Below, in pieces: positions 22,412-35,413 of a stretch of DNA of 64,000 nucleotides. The translations under genes were made by a program, and so were the position numbers. Under the pieces are notes generated by a model. That model was not told where the DNA came from, searched no databases, and was given only the letters and a program-made list of their open reading frames with translations. The DNA is taken from positions 7,168,903 to 7,232,902 of the forward strand of contig OZ029919.1 in NCBI GenBank assembly GCA_964023275.1. The letters are read 5' to 3'. Source of the stretch: Norana najaformis. Lineage: Eukaryota > Annelida > Clitellata > Crassiclitellata > Hormogastridae. Numbering within the stretch: position 1 is the stretch's first letter; each line of letters opens with the position of its first letter.

Positions 22412-22499
22412 TAATAATAATAATTAATAATAATAATTAATAATAATAATAATTAATAATAATAATAATAAATAATAATAATAATAAAATAATAATAAT
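22331..22499. repeat. TAATAA-type trinucleotide array
   Basis: AAT units broken by TTAATAA blocks. Confidence 0.95.
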
Positions 22500-23330
22500 G
22501 GAGACTATGTCTACTTCACCATCCTTTCTGCTGTCGTTCTTCTTTCGACCCATCCTGTCAGTCGATTCCACGGCAGATGACTCAGCAAAGAATATCTCAA
22601 CATCATTGGGCAATGCGATACAGACCCCTATTACGCATATAAACTGCAACGCGATGCTTATAGATCAACAGCGTTTGCCATGAGTACCAAGACCCTCGCC
22701 GGAGAATTGGACTTGGAAGGAGAAGAGAAAGAGGTGAAGACAGACTCTGGCAGAAACAGAACAAAGCAAACAAAACAGAGACTGAGCATCTGATATCAAG
22801 TCTCGGCAAAGTTTCAAGTCTCAATATCAAGTCTCGTGCCATTATATGTAACTTCATCCGGGCGAAAGCGATACCTTTTATGAACATACAAATAGCCAGA
22901 TCTCTTTCCTATTTCTTAAACAAAACCGCACTACCTTAATCGCTGCTTAGAATATAGTTCAGCCTATTTCTACATAAAATCGCAAATGTTTCTTTTCCTT
23001 TTGATTTGTATTGCATTTCTCTTTATCAAGAATGCCAATTTTCAAATAAATTTATGCCGTTTCTCCAAATTAAAAATGTCAGTTACATACCACCTATCAT
23101 CATATCGAAGACCTAAAATCAGTTCTATTATACAAACAGAATATATGTACATATATCTCACTCAAGTCTATACAAGTCTGCTTGCCTGAACATGTGAAGA
23201 CACGTCTAAGGCAAAAGTATGCTACACTGCGCATGTCCACAAATGCGCGCCGGAGTTGCACGCGCGTTCAAATTTTCCCACGTCATCAGATACAGGCTGA
23301 TCATAAAATAAATAGGCTGACCGTGTCTCT
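22500..23330. other. Unassigned interval
   Basis: No gene or recognised repeat. A CAAGTCTC word recurs around 22797-22835. Confidence 0.4.
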
Positions 23331-23425
23331 GTCTCTCTGTCTCTCGTCTCTATGTGTCTGTGTGTCCCTCCCTCTCTCTCCCTCTCTCTCCCTCTCTGTA
23401 TGTCTGTCTCTCTCTATCTCATTAC
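23318..23425. repeat. CT-rich simple sequence
   Basis: TCTC and CCCT runs with GTGT interruptions. Confidence 0.85.
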
Positions 23426-23756
23426 TCATCTTTTCGATCCTATGCTATCTGAATACACTCAGGTAAAAATGAAATTTAGATCCATGGCGAAACATATAGA
23501 ACGACTTCTATATATCTGCAGAGAATATGGTAATGCGGTAAAGAAACTGGCAAAGGGGCAGAGATTATACCAGGCCGCATTTCTTGATTAGGCGGAGAAT
23601 TCAGGCGCCAGGGGGTTATTTGGTTATTTGTAACGAGCGAAAGGCGGATGAACACAGATAAAGGGCGGTGAGAACTGAATGAGAAAGCTCGCAATCAAAA
23701 AGAGTCGAGTTTCGTTAGAAGAACAACAGAAGCCACCCAAGGGCATATTATCTGCA

Positions 23757-24078
23757 TAACACATACATACATACATACATCATACATACATATGTAAATA
23801 CATACATACATACATACATCATACATACACAAATACATACATCGTACATACATACATCATACATACATACATCATACATACATACATACATCATACATAC
23901 ATACATACATCATACACACATACATCATATATACATACATCATACATACATACATCATACATACATACATACATATTTGCATACATATATCATACATATA
24001 TACATACATCATACATATATACATACATACATACATACATCATACATCTATACATACATATATATATATATACATGCG
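23757..24078. repeat. (ACAT)n array with regular CATCATACATAC interruptions
   Basis: The interruption CATCATAC recurs many times, so the array is a composite of ACAT runs of different lengths. Confidence 0.95.
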
Positions 24079-24357
24079 CAAAAGTCTATACTGAAGATGC
24101 AAGTGACGTGATTGTTGGTTTAGTAACTCGTTCCTATGCATTAATCTCCTTCGTTTAAACAAGCCAAAGCTTATTTATAGAAGTGTCTGATAGCAGAATC
24201 GTTTTAATTCTCGTTACAAAGTAATTTATTGTGGTTTATTGGTTTATAGCTGCTTCTGTTTGTCTTTGTTTGTCCATATCTCCAGGTAAACAACGGATAA
24301 CTACTGACGTATACGAACCAGGTGGTCAACCCTTGCGATGCGGCAGATATAGCAATG

Positions 24358-24409
24358 TTGTGTGTGCGTGTGTGTGCGTGTGTGCATGTGCTTGTGCGTG
24401 TGTGTGTGA
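24358..24409. repeat. (TG)n run
   Basis: TGTGTGCG-type dinucleotide sequence of about 50 bases. Confidence 0.9.
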
Positions 24410-24734
24410 GAAAGATACCCTTGAAATGCACTGCTGTACGATGGAAAGTAGCGTAACTGTAATGATAATGATCAGTTGTAATGTTAATTGTAATTGTTAC
24501 AATTGCTGCGGTAATGATACTTATAATGCTACTTTTGATGGCAATTTTAACTGTACCTGTAATGTAAATGCAGTGAAATGTGTTATTATGTAATATAATG
24601 TAAGTTAATGTGGTATTATTAGTACTATATTAATGAATTAGTTCAATAGATTGTAGCAGGTTACTCTTATGTAATTAGATATTAATATAGCGCTTTTGTG
24701 AACCTCTAATTTTACAAGTACTAGTAGGCCTAAA

Positions 24735-24870
24735 TAATGCTGTCGTTTTAAATCACCCCTGTGTGACTCTTGTTTTAATACACCCCTATATAACTGTTGT
24801 TTTAAATCACCACAATATGACTGTTGTTTTAAACCAGCCCTAAATGACTGTCATATTCTACACCATCCCT
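24735..24870. repeat. Degenerate minisatellite of about 28 bp, five units
   Basis: ACTGTTGTTTTAAATCACC and variants recur five times, the last one strongly changed. Confidence 0.7.
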
Positions 24871-25464
24871 ATCGACTAAACAGCTGCGACTTCATTAATG
24901 AGTCAGAGGGTGCTAAAGAGTTGCTGCTTAACAGTTAGGCTACCTGCGGTCTTCTCCATTATCGCACTTTAGCAGTTGTTCACTACTTTAAAAAAAATGT
25001 GATGCCTTTTATTAATTATTTATAATTGATGGTCGCGATGACGCTTGTGGTCAGTTGTTCGTTTGGTCAGTTTTTGTTTCCCACCTACCAACTGTTTTTT
25101 ATCATCATACCGCGTCCATCTGTCCGTCTGGGTGGTCAGTGCATGTCCAGCGGCTAATACATTATCGATACTAAGTGAATTAGAGCAACGTGGATAGAGA
25201 ACGATGACCATACTGGTCAGTGGGAAACAGTCAGACTGCTGCGTCTCTAATCAGCTGTTTATTTGGGAGAGTTGGTCGAGGGGGGAAGAAGGGAAGGGAG
25301 AAAGAGGGAGAGACGGAGGGAGGTAGCCCCGGGCGGCAGACATCAAGGCATCGGCGAAAGTTAGTGAATGGCAAATTGTTGACAGATTGCAACAGTTATT
25401 GACTCGGTGTTAGCTGACTAACGGAGCCAGAATGATACACAGACTGTTACATAAACTTCGAGGT

Positions 25465-25645
25465 ACTGACGTATCTCTCTCGCTCTCTCAGTCTCTGGCT
25501 CTCTATCTCTCTTTCTCTGTCTATATCGCTCTATCTCTCTCGCTCTCTCGGTCTCTGGCTCTCTATCTCTCTTTCTCTGTCTATTTCGCTCTATCTCTCT
25601 CGCTCTGTCTGTCTTTCTGTCTGTCCCTTTCTGTCTCTGTATTGG
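25465..25645. repeat. CT-rich array with a 66-bp duplicated block
   Basis: The block from CTCTCGCTCTCTCAGTCTCT to TCTGTCTATATCGCTCTATC is repeated once with two substitutions, then the array breaks up into CTGT. Confidence 0.85.
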
Positions 25646-25679
25646 TGTCTGTTAGTCCCGTTCGTCCTCTGCCACTTTG

Positions 25680-25817
25680 CAGTGGCAAGAGCATTTCCAG
25701 ACGGGCCCCACACCCTGGCAGTGCACCATGCAGGGGTCTGGTCTTAGGGGCGCCGGTATATAACCAAGAGGAGGTGGGGTCGAACCGCCCCAACCCCTAT
25801 AGCTAAACCCGCCACTG
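25680..25817. mobile_element. hAT-like MITE, copy 1
   Basis: It starts CAGTGGC and ends GCCACTG. The body shares ACCATGCAGGGGTCTGGTCT and AGGGGCGCC with the reverse of the MITE at 34924-35064. Flanking 8-mers CCACTTTG and CCTCTCTG agree at six positions, which fits an old hAT duplication. Confidence 0.65.
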
Positions 25818-26269
25818 CCTCTCTGACAATTGGCGGCGAAGGTTTCTTAAGTCCTCAAATCGTTCGTCGTTAATCTTTCTGCAGTTATCGAAAGGAACTT
25901 CGATGAAGTTCAGCTAGCGTCTGGCTCTTCGTGATTGTCCGCCTCGTCGTAGTTGCCAGTCTATGAATTATTGGCTTGTCTGATATCGTTCTCTGTTTGT
26001 GGCATCAACACCTTAAGATAAACCTCGTCAAGGGGATTTTTCAGACACATTAGCAGTTGTAAGTAACTTAGACCCATCTTAAATATATGGGAAACCCGAC
26101 ACTCGGTTAATTAAAAATTCTACATAGAATGCGAATGGATTTTGTTGGGATGACTGCCGCACGTGATATGATTGGTCCATAATCAATATCCCGTCTTATT
26201 TGGGGGTGATTAGCAGTCATTTGCAATGCAATGCAACGTAGATCCAATCGCAACGCAGTAGCAAGAGGT

Positions 26270-26645
26270 CTTGTCTTGTATTGTCAAGGGTCGGCGAGGC
26301 CAGCTTATTCACCGACGCTTAGTCAAAACAATTCGACAAGAACCAGGTTGTTGTGTCCGTTTCATTGCCTTGATCAAAATCTTGCGAACCAGACCAAAAG
26401 AATCAGTGAGGTCTTGTCTTGCGAGGATTGGCTGCACCACGGACATTTCTGTACCATCTGCTTCTATCCCTCGTTTCTTGTCATAACTGGTCGAACGATA
26501 ATTCAGTTCACGACTTGATTTGTCTACTCATGTCATCTTGGGTCTTCCCCGAGCTCTGGATCCAGGAACGGTGCCCTGGATGATCTCTGTCTTTAGGCAG
26601 TACAAAATCTTTCTAGCACATGCCCGTCATTCCTCTTTTTATTTA
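26270..26645 (-). mobile_element. LINE 3' debris, reverse strand
   Basis: The minus strand at 26590-26530 reads KTEIIQGTVPGSRARGRPKM, a familiar ending of LINE reverse transcriptase frames of the type with a GRGRPxxxW block. The segment 26270-26340 carries the CAGCTTATTCACCGACGCTT word of the L2-like 3' ends. The two may be separate insertions. Confidence 0.45.
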
Positions 26646-27270
26646 TCATTTCTGACAGTTGGCAGTGAAAGTCTGGGGTCTATTTAGTCCTCACATCATT
26701 CGTCGTAAATCTTTTTGCCGTGAGGTGCGAAAGCTGAAAATGCTTATGGTGTCGTGGAGGATGGAAGGATGGTAAAAAAGGGAAAGGCCAATGGTGAAAT
26801 CTTTATAGGCCTGTCGTCAATGGGAGATGGTGGTCCGACCCAGTAAAGGGGTCGTCCCCCATTTGCCTTGCAAATAGCAGTTTGATGCGGTTAAAGAGAA
26901 CTGTATCTGCGCAGAGAACGTGTCTTCAATGGGAGACGAGTAGTGAAGTGGATGCTCCCTATTCCTCTACAAATCTCACCCTGGACATAATAATTTTCTA
27001 CTCCATTATCGAGTCGAGGCTAACACGACGGCAATCGAAAGAACGAGAAACTGCGTTTGGTTCAGGGTAAATTCCTGTCAGTTTAGATTTTTAAAATAGG
27101 AGCCCAGCTGATGACAATATTTTGATTGGATTTTCAGATGACTGGATAGAAGCCGAAACTAGCAACCTCGGTAGAGGCTGCGTCGGGCAGCAGCTGCTGC
27201 AGCTGTCAGCAGCAGTCCATATCGCAGCAGAAGTCTGTGAGGCTCTTACTTGGAAGCACTCTTATCCACA
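26646..27270. other. Unassigned interval
   Basis: TCTGACAGTTGGCAGTGAAAG and a following ATCATTCGTCGTAAATCTTT (26655-26715) match 25822-25885 with changes, so an unclassified dispersed repeat is present. No gene is seen. Confidence 0.4.
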
Positions 27271-27272
27271 AC

Positions 27273-27375
27273 TGTGGATGAGGTGGAAGAGGAGGAAGAG
27301 GGAAAGGAATAGAGGAAGAGAGGAGGGAGAAGGGGAAGAAGAGGAGGAGGAGAAGGAGTAGGACGATGACGATGG
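27273..27375. repeat. Purine-rich GAGGAA sequence
   Basis: G/A runs of AGGAAGAGG type. Confidence 0.85.
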
Positions 27376-27407
27376 GAAGACATGAATGAGTTATGGTTAC
27401 GCTGCTG

Positions 27408-27560
27408 ATACTGACGATGATGATGATGCTGCTGCTGATGGTGATGATGTATTGATCAAAGGTGATGATGATGATCCTGATGATGCTGATGACGATGTAT
27501 TGATAAAGGGGATGATGTCAATGATGATGATGATGATGATGATAAATACTGAATGTGATA
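27408..27560. repeat. GATGAT trinucleotide array with a duplicated block
   Basis: GATGATGTATTGATCAAAGG and GACGATGTATTGATAAAGGG are two copies of one block within GAT repeats. Confidence 0.85.
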
Positions 27561-29090
27561 TTATTACGCTACGATGATAAGGATGGTGACAAGGGTGAGG
27601 GTAAATGTGACGAAGATGACAGCGATAAAGATGGGGGTGATGAAAGTGGTGAATCCAATAGGTGTCGCCTGAGGAAGAATGAAGTAGTGACGACCTACTG
27701 GCCGAGCAGTGTAACGATTGAGCGAAGGCAGTGGCTTCTAAATACAGACCTCCTTGGCGAAGAACGGATGATGGCCCATGAAGTAAGCCTTCCCATGGTA
27801 GGACGATTCATCCGTTGCTTGATTTATGCGTCATTTAGTCTCCGAGGGGCTCACAAAAGGCTTTCTAATTACGGGCCAAGGACTTTAAGACAGATAATTT
27901 CTGCAAGATGGAGAAAGGCTAGTTTTGGAGACCGTCTGAAGTTGCTGAGTTTGATGCTGACTATCCGCTCGCAACGCATCGAGTCGGTTAAAGGATGCTC
28001 TTAAAGAAAGCGCTTCTGCTGTCGTCTGATACTGGTAGCGTAAATGGCTGCTGCTGCTGCTGCTGCAGGTGTGGTGGCTGATTGCTTCCGGGGCGAGGAC
28101 GATTCCGATTTGAGCTACTTTTGGCACAACAAGGTGAGACGAATTTAAAGTATCCTGTTGTCTTGGTAGCAAAAGTTGATAGGAGAAAATATATTAGTAA
28201 GTGGAAAATTGTTAGCCCTCGCAGTCGCCCAAGGAGCCTGTATTTATGACGTCGTAATTAGGGCAAAGCATGATTTTGACCAATGAAGGGGCAGCAAATG
28301 GTATCAACGGAATAGGTCTATTTTTAGAACAAATTTCCGCGTCCTGGTCACGTGAACCAATCAGTATTGTGCTTCTGAACTGTTTTCGCTCGGAGTCTAG
28401 TTTGGCCTCAAAACGGCGCTTTGGCTGCTGGGGAAGTCTTGCACAAATCGACCGCTTGTAATGGTCAGTTATTTTCCCGTGTCCTGATTTGGCCTCACAC
28501 CGGTCTGAGGTCTGGAAGTGATTAGGAACTGCACTGGAATGCTGTCCCTTCGGATCTCGAGTCGATCTGATATCAAATTGTGCGGTTGGCTTGAAAGAGG
28601 CAGGTGTTGGGGGTGATTAGACGACCCATAAAACAATCTCCCCCACGATCACAATCCGTTAATTGGATACCTTTGTATCGAAGCCAGATGGAAGAAAGAA
28701 TTCTACACTCCAAGCTCAAGGTTTACTTTCAATTTCATCCGTATAAATTATTCAGACTGAGATCCCCGTCACATCATTGTCCCAGCTACTTCTGTATCGT
28801 ATCAATGTTGCGCCATCGGTTGATGCCTTGTGCATTAGACACCGGCGGTCTATAAGTTTCTGATTATTAACACATTTGCTCAATGTAGATCTCCGAGATT
28901 TCTAAGCGCCACGCGAAAACAGTGTCAAAGAAACCAGCTTACTCACCTTGTCAAATAAAGTCCGCGGGAGTCAGGTTGATAACGATAACAGATAATGATA
29001 ACGATAGTTGACGAGAGTTTGATAGTGAATTAGTATATAGTTTAGGATGTAGGAAAGTTCTGCGAAAGGAAACACGACAAAACTATACTT
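27561..29090. other. Unassigned interval
   Basis: A 149-codon plus-strand frame (27555-28004) begins in acidic repeat translation and has no domain I know. A CTG run lies at 28046-28066. CCATCGGTTGATGCCTTGTG near 28812 matches the core of the LINE/SINE tails listed in the findings. Nothing else is recognised. Confidence 0.4.
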
Positions 29091-29091
29091 T

Positions 29092-29640
<549 letters not shown>

Positions 29641-29670
29641 TGATACATACATACATACATACATACATAC

Positions 29671-30440
29671 ACTTATTTGGAAGTTTAAAACTGGAACAGC
29701 TAGAAAGAGTAGCTCAATCATAGTTATGATCAATAAGACAGTAGTTAGCAGGGACAAGGACACAATGCTCAAGTGCAAACCAAGGATCTACGAGCAGAAA
29801 ATGTCACTTCATTTGGCCTAATTAAAGCTTGTTGCGAGAAGCATAATCAAATGTCTTAATTGGTTAGGTCTACACACATCTTAGAAGAAATGTGTCTCTG
29901 CACAGATCTCATCAGTGTAAAGTAATTCTGACTGAAAATTTAATAATTCAGTAAATAATGGATAAAACTGTAGAAATGCAAAACATTGTCTTCACTACTG
30001 CATATTTGTGTTTGATCTCTGCACAAATCGGCTCTAATATGCTGCACCTTTAAATGGAGTATTTTGTAATATATGTGTGATTAATTTTTCTGCAAACTCC
30101 TCTTTGGATTTGAATCCAGGACTTCTTGCAGTACTCCTGTACCACTCAGACAACCATGAACCATGATATTCGTCGTCCTACGTGGCCCGTTGATCCTTGA
30201 TCGATTATCCGTCAACGCCTGAACAATAAGCGATCGATTATTTAATTTATTTAATTGCTACAGCGGAGGCGTTGCTAGCCAAGGAGAAAAGCGTACTGTT
30301 TCCGCTAATTAGCTGGGTTTCGATTTCGAATGCCCAACGCATAATTAATCAGCTTTTACTTCCGTCAAATTTTATTCTTAATTAAAACATTGAACTGTAG
30401 CCACCCACGACATTTACATTTGAAATCAGTCCTTACATCC
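29671..30440. other. Unassigned AT-rich interval
   Basis: No gene or family is recognised. Confidence 0.4.
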
Positions 30441-30640
30441 CAGTATTATCACTATTCTACTAGGTCGTCTGATTACCTTTTTCTGGTCATACCAAAAACT
30501 AGAACTGTTCTTGGTGAACGAGTTTTTCGGTTGCCAGACCTAAATTTTGGAACACTCACCCTTTTCGATGTATGTCAGCATCTGTTCTTAGATTTTTATG
30601 TTGCTTCGTTGTTCATCTTCCACGCCTTAAAGAATAAACA
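30441..30640 (+). mobile_element. L2/CR1-like LINE reverse-transcriptase C-terminal fragment
   Basis: The frame reads STRSSDYLFLVIPKTRT then VLGERVFRLPDLNFGTL. This is the RSSDxLxLxxPRTRTxxGERxFxxAxPxLWNxLP region of L2/CR1 LINEs with several changes. It continues open to 30716 but loses similarity. Confidence 0.7.
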
Positions 30641-31328
30641 AGTTACAAGTACTGTTTCTTTTTATGGATTTACAACAATATTTTATAATATTCAAACAAA
30701 CACTACTCTGTTTTAGTGGATGCATTTGGTGGTCTAAAAGATCAGCTTTGGACTCGAGATCTTTGGGATAAAACCTTTTTCTCCACTTCTGTAGAGTATA
30801 GGCCTAATAATCTTTATATCTCTTTTTAGTTATGCTTATTTTCTACTATGTCGAAGTTAACTTAAAATGCGCATGCATTCTGTATTGTAAAATAACTTTG
30901 TAAAATTGTCAATGTGCTTTTCATATTTATGGCAAGTGCATTGTAGTTTTTGATACAACATTACTATCATATGGATACATGTACATGTATGGATACATTC
31001 ACGGATACATGTATTCTTTCATGTGTGCATGCATGTGTATGCACCCATGCATATGCATGTCGAACTAACGTTATATACATAACAACACGTTAGTCGGACA
31101 TTAGTTGACGTACAGTATACCACAATAGGGCATATGTTATTTGGACGTTAATTTGACATTAGTTTGACATATCAAACTGAAGCGTTCTTGATAAGCATTC
31201 GATCATCAAATTCACGTGCGTTGTCTGGGTCCACACAAAGGGAAACGCATACCTGAAATTGCTGGTCTTCGCATATGTTCAACTGCTCAAACGCCGATTC
31301 TCGGTCTATAGCATGGTCCGTGCACAGT
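30641..31328. other. Unassigned interval with ATGC palindromes
   Basis: From 30968 to 31062 words such as TACATGTA, GCATGC and ATGCAT recur. TAGGCCTA lies at 30799-30806. No gene is seen. Confidence 0.4.
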
Positions 31329-31457
31329 GACCTTACATGTAACCCCCATTCAAACGGGCAGCGGTGGTGAAGGATCTCGCTCGATTAATTCATTGAAAAA
31401 TGAGCAGGGTCGAGGCCATACGGTCGCTATAGAAAAACCTGAACATTTACATTTACT
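31329..31457 (+). mobile_element. SINE-like repeat family B, copy 3
   Basis: The core CATTCAAACGGGCAGCGGTG, then GAGCAGGGTCGAGGCCATAC, is closely shared with 10882 and 47000. Confidence 0.65.
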
Positions 31458-31805
31458 CCGTAAAGCTATTGAACCATTGGATTGCTGTGGCATGACGTTG
31501 AAAGAGGATAGAAGTCTCCCTTCAAGAGTCTCCATAAAATTATTTTTTAACCATTATTATAATTTTTTACCCGAAGTGTATATGACACCTCTAGATTTAA
31601 AAAATTCTCCGAAGAATGAAAAAATTCCGGGCCGGCTATAAAATTATTATAATAATTATTTTTATAAACGTCAAAATCCTCGTCATCGCGCTTACTGATC
31701 GTAAAATTGAAGAAGCCGCAGAACTGAGCGGCTGATCAAGGAACATTGCACCACTGAGTAACCCCCAGAAAACGAAGATGAGTAACCATACTCTACGACG
31801 GAAGA

Positions 31806-31945
31806 AATGTAAATGTATAAGTTTTTCTATAGCGACCGTGTGGCCTCTAACCGGTGTATTTTTCAACGAATTGTTCGGGTGAGACCCTTCACCACCACTG
31901 CCCATTTGAATGGGCCCCACGCCACTTAAGGTGCCGTCCACGGAC
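31806..31945 (-). mobile_element. SINE-like repeat family B, copy 4, reverse strand
   Basis: The reverse complement of the family, with TCTATAGCGACCGTGTGGCC and CATTTGAATGGGCCCCACGC. Confidence 0.65.
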
Positions 31946-33763
31946 CGTGGCAGCCGAAGAAAACTGAACGGGAAAAGAGATTGGAGTTTGGTTAAACGAA
32001 TTATACGTACGCTATAGCGAACAAGTTTAGGAGGGGGCGTCGAACAGCGTCCATTATGCCCCCCATAAATTCGCCAAATGATCCGTTCAGCTTTTACTGG
32101 AAAAGATAGGCAGAGACAGAACGGGAACTGGATTGAATAAATAAATGAAAAGAAAAACGATTGGGCAAACTGCATGCAAGTCTTCGGGTCTGTTCGCCAA
32201 GATGATGGGGTGTAAGCTACGTCTAGGACGTCTTCCTTGATCCATTAATCCGTAAAAGAAGCAAACCCCTAAAATTCAAGGGGTACAAATCATAGCTTCC
32301 TAGACCCTGTAATAGTAGTGATTAACATCGCTTCATTCCGATTCTGTGACACCGGAATTCTCCATGCTAAGAATTGCGATATTGTAGCCAACTACGTTGT
32401 CGCTTGAATCGAATTAGGGGGAAAAGGTGTAATTGGCTCCCCTAACAAATTCTTATTTAGAAAGATGTAAAGATTGTGCCGAATGCCAAACAAAATTGGC
32501 TTGGCGCAGATTTAAAAGGCATGCTTTCATGACGAGAGCAACATAAAAGAAATGACCATTTCCTTGTACCTTGTCGTTTATGATCTTTGGTACAATTTGC
32601 AAACTGCTTTGTTGGACGCGCGGTCCATTTTTAACAGCTGCATTCGGTTCACTCTGCAGGTAAGTGAATAATATGCAAATATACAAAACAGAAGTATAAT
32701 AATAGGTTTTAAAAATGCACTTTCGCTTGTCTGTCTCTGTTTACCTACCTACTTCTGAATAGTACGCAAACCTGGCACAATTTTACAAACAAACGACGAT
32801 TAGTGAAAGGAAAAATCTTCTCGTCTTCCGCTTTTTAGCGCAAAGAAAAAATGTAACTGCGCATGCGTTGCGGCTTCAACTGTTTCCCTGCTTTTCCGAT
32901 ATCGCTATACTACGAAGTTTCATTTACACGATGGTCCAAACTATACATGTGCATCTAGATCTGCTTCGATCGCTTTCGAAATTGCCTCTGATTTTCCAAG
33001 ATGCAGGATTTTGCCGAGTTATAGGCAACGCCGAATATAATGTTACAAACCGACTTTTGAAAAACCAAAAACGAAAACCGCTGCTATTTATTTGTAATTT
33101 TTGTACCAAACGGATCTAAGGATTGGATGTAATAGAGTTTAGGAGTATTTGTTTTATCTGGACACTTCTTAAACACTTTTTAACAGACGATTTTAGCCTC
33201 GGATTCAAATAATCATAGCGTTCATAATCCGTGAACTCTGACATCGATGTAAGGCCTTCAAGCCCACACATAGTAAACATTTAGATACATATTATTCGGG
33301 CTATGTTTCTATTCGGCAAAACGATAGGTAGAAAGATCTAAATGAGAGTCAGGTGGGTGCTGACGTTCATTTTCCCTGGCGTCAAATGCAGGTCGACTTC
33401 ACTCAATAAAAGCGAGACTGGATGGTGTACGGCCAAATCGCCCAGAAAGGGGAGAAGTCAGAAGACCTACTCACGCGGGGCCAATAGCTCATATACTAGG
33501 CTTTCCTGCCAGTGCATTCGTGTGACAAAAATTCTACATGTCTTGCGGCTTAGTCTTCCATATATAAGGACTCTTACTGTACTCCGGACGCCGTGTAAGA
33601 AGGCATCGAAGTTAGTTACGACCCCACGCTGCTTGGGACAGGCGATTATGGTCGGTTTATGCAACCTTCAGCAGGTTTCGCGTATTACGACGATCTCTCG
33701 GTGGCAGGTTTCACGCGGCGAAATTTTCGAAGGAATCTCTATTAAGCGCATTATTATGTCGCG
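31946..33763. other. Unassigned interval
   Basis: No gene I can support. A 143-codon frame at 33342-33773 runs into the left arm of the foldback element and has no domain. Confidence 0.4.
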
Positions 33764-34192
33764 AATGAGATGAGAATGTGAATTCGCTGTAGCGGAATTC
33801 ACATAAAATACGAGCAGGACGGGCCGTCGTTCAGACAGACAGACAGACAGACAGACAATGGAACGGATGTTCAGACAGGCAGACAGACAGACAGACAGAC
33901 AGGCAGACAGACACTGGAACTGACGTACAGACGGACCGGCAGAAAATATGAGAAGAGGCGGACGGGCCGAAAGAAATACATATTTATCATTTCACGTAAC
34001 AGTGCTGCAGTAAAAGACCAAATAACGGCACTAAATTTATTTGGTCTCGTTTAAATGAGTCTGTACTTCGAAAGTCACGCATGAATATTTCAACAAGTCC
34101 TAGAAAACGGGAGAGAGGCGCAGCTTGGCCCAAGGATCAACCTCACAGTTCACTGTCTGTATGTCGTCTGTCTGTCTGTCTGTCTGTCTGTC

Positions 34193-34244
<52 letters not shown>

Positions 34245-34313
34245 GAAGAACAGTCCGTCCTGTTTGTATTTTATGTGAATTCCGCTACAGCGAATTCACA
34301 TTCTCATCTCATT
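33764..34313. mobile_element. Foldback-type element with CAGA-bearing inverted arms
   Basis: The left arm begins AATGAGATGAGAATGTGAAT and the right arm ends with its complement (ATTCACATTCTCATCTCATT). The match continues through GCGGAATTCACATAAAATAC into CAGA repeats on the left (33836-33912) and TCTG repeats on the right (34158-34244). Arms are about 165 bases, with a spacer of about 215 bases. The arms contain a near palindrome TGTGAATTCGCTGTAGCGGA followed by ATTCACA. A target duplication is not clear. No transposase frame is seen. Confidence 0.7.
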
Positions 34314-34799
34314 TCCGAACTTTCGGCATTCGATTCATTTTCAAAATTTAGCACAGCAGTGGTCTCACAATCTGGAAATGGTACATGAACCAGACAGCCA
34401 AGTTCATTTGGCTCACAGCTGACTCGCATTGTGGCACTGTTGGACATGAGTAGCAGAACAGCGTCTCTGGCATTCTCTGCAACGACGTGCAACCAAGCCA
34501 CGAAGTGAAACATCCGGATACCTAATCATATCGTTAGTAAGCAACAGTTCTAATGCGATACTCAAATAATGTGCAAGGCTTTAGACGACGATCGAAACTA
34601 AGTGAAGATAGGCTACCGGAAACCTGGGCCAATTCGGTGGAAATTCGGCTGAACAATGGAAGTGGTGATGGAAAACGATTTGGAAAAGGGGACTTAGAGA
34701 TGATATTCATCATAGTCAAGTTACATTTATGCAGTCCCCTCCATGGTGACTCTGCAAAAAGAACTTTATGCTTGGCCATGCAGTTTCAGCTCCTCTGCT

Positions 34800-34875
34800 G
34801 AACACCTCTTTCGAGTTCATCCTCTAAGAGGCGCTTCATAAATCTCAAATTACAACTACAATTCAGATCTGAGCT
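34800..34875 (+). mobile_element. LINE 3' tail fragment
   Basis: GTTCATCCTCTAAGAGGCGC, then TTCATAAATCTCAAATTACA, matches the tails at 41450-41510 and 50215-50275. Confidence 0.6.
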
Positions 34876-34923
34876 CCACGTTTGTGCTTTCGGCAATTCT
34901 GATACCCGCCGAAGGAAAAGAAC

Positions 34924-35064
34924 CTGTGGCGGATTAGGATATAGGCGCGGGGGCGGTTTCATGTTGGCGCCCCTCATACCAGACCAGTGCATGGTGGTCT
35001 GTCAGAATGCAGCGCCCCTCTGGAATTGCCCTTCCCCACGAAAGCAATCCTGGATCCGCCACTG
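34924..35064. mobile_element. hAT-like MITE, copy 2, with perfect 8-bp target duplication
   Basis: The ends are CTGTGGCGGATTAGGAT and ATCCTGGATCCGCCACTG, an imperfect inverted repeat. The flanks carry AAAAGAAC at 34916-34923 and again at 35065-35072, the 8-bp duplication expected of hAT. The 141-base body has no coding capacity. It is inserted in opposite orientation to copy 1. Confidence 0.88.
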
Positions 35065-35202
35065 AAAAGAACGACAGACAGATGCTGTCAAATTTTTAAG
35101 TCCTTTTGTTGTCTTCCGTCTCCACCGCGTTTTGTGCAATTACAACGCAAAGCCACATCGTTCGATCATCCGGTGGCATCACTGAAGCATGAATTTGAGA
35201 AG

Positions 35203-35267
35203 CATTACTCAGTCAGTCAGTCAGTCAGTCAGTCATTCAGTCAGTCAGTCAGTCAGTCAGTCAGTCA

Positions 35268-35299
<32 letters not shown>

Positions 35300-35368
35300 G
35301 CCTGTCTGTCTGTCTGTCAGTCAGTCAGTCAGTCAGTCTGTCAGTCTGTCTGTCTGTATGTATGTATA

Positions 35369-35412
<44 letters not shown>
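35203..35412. repeat. CAGT then TCTG tetranucleotide array
   Basis: CAGT units change to TCTG units, back to CAGT and again to TCTG. Confidence 0.97.

Positions 35413-35413
<1 letters not shown>

Noticed and set aside
27555-28004. 149-codon plus frame
   Set aside because: Its first third is an extension of the GAT array translation; the rest shows no domain.
33342-33773. 143-codon plus frame
   Set aside because: Runs into the foldback arm, has no domain and no splice context.
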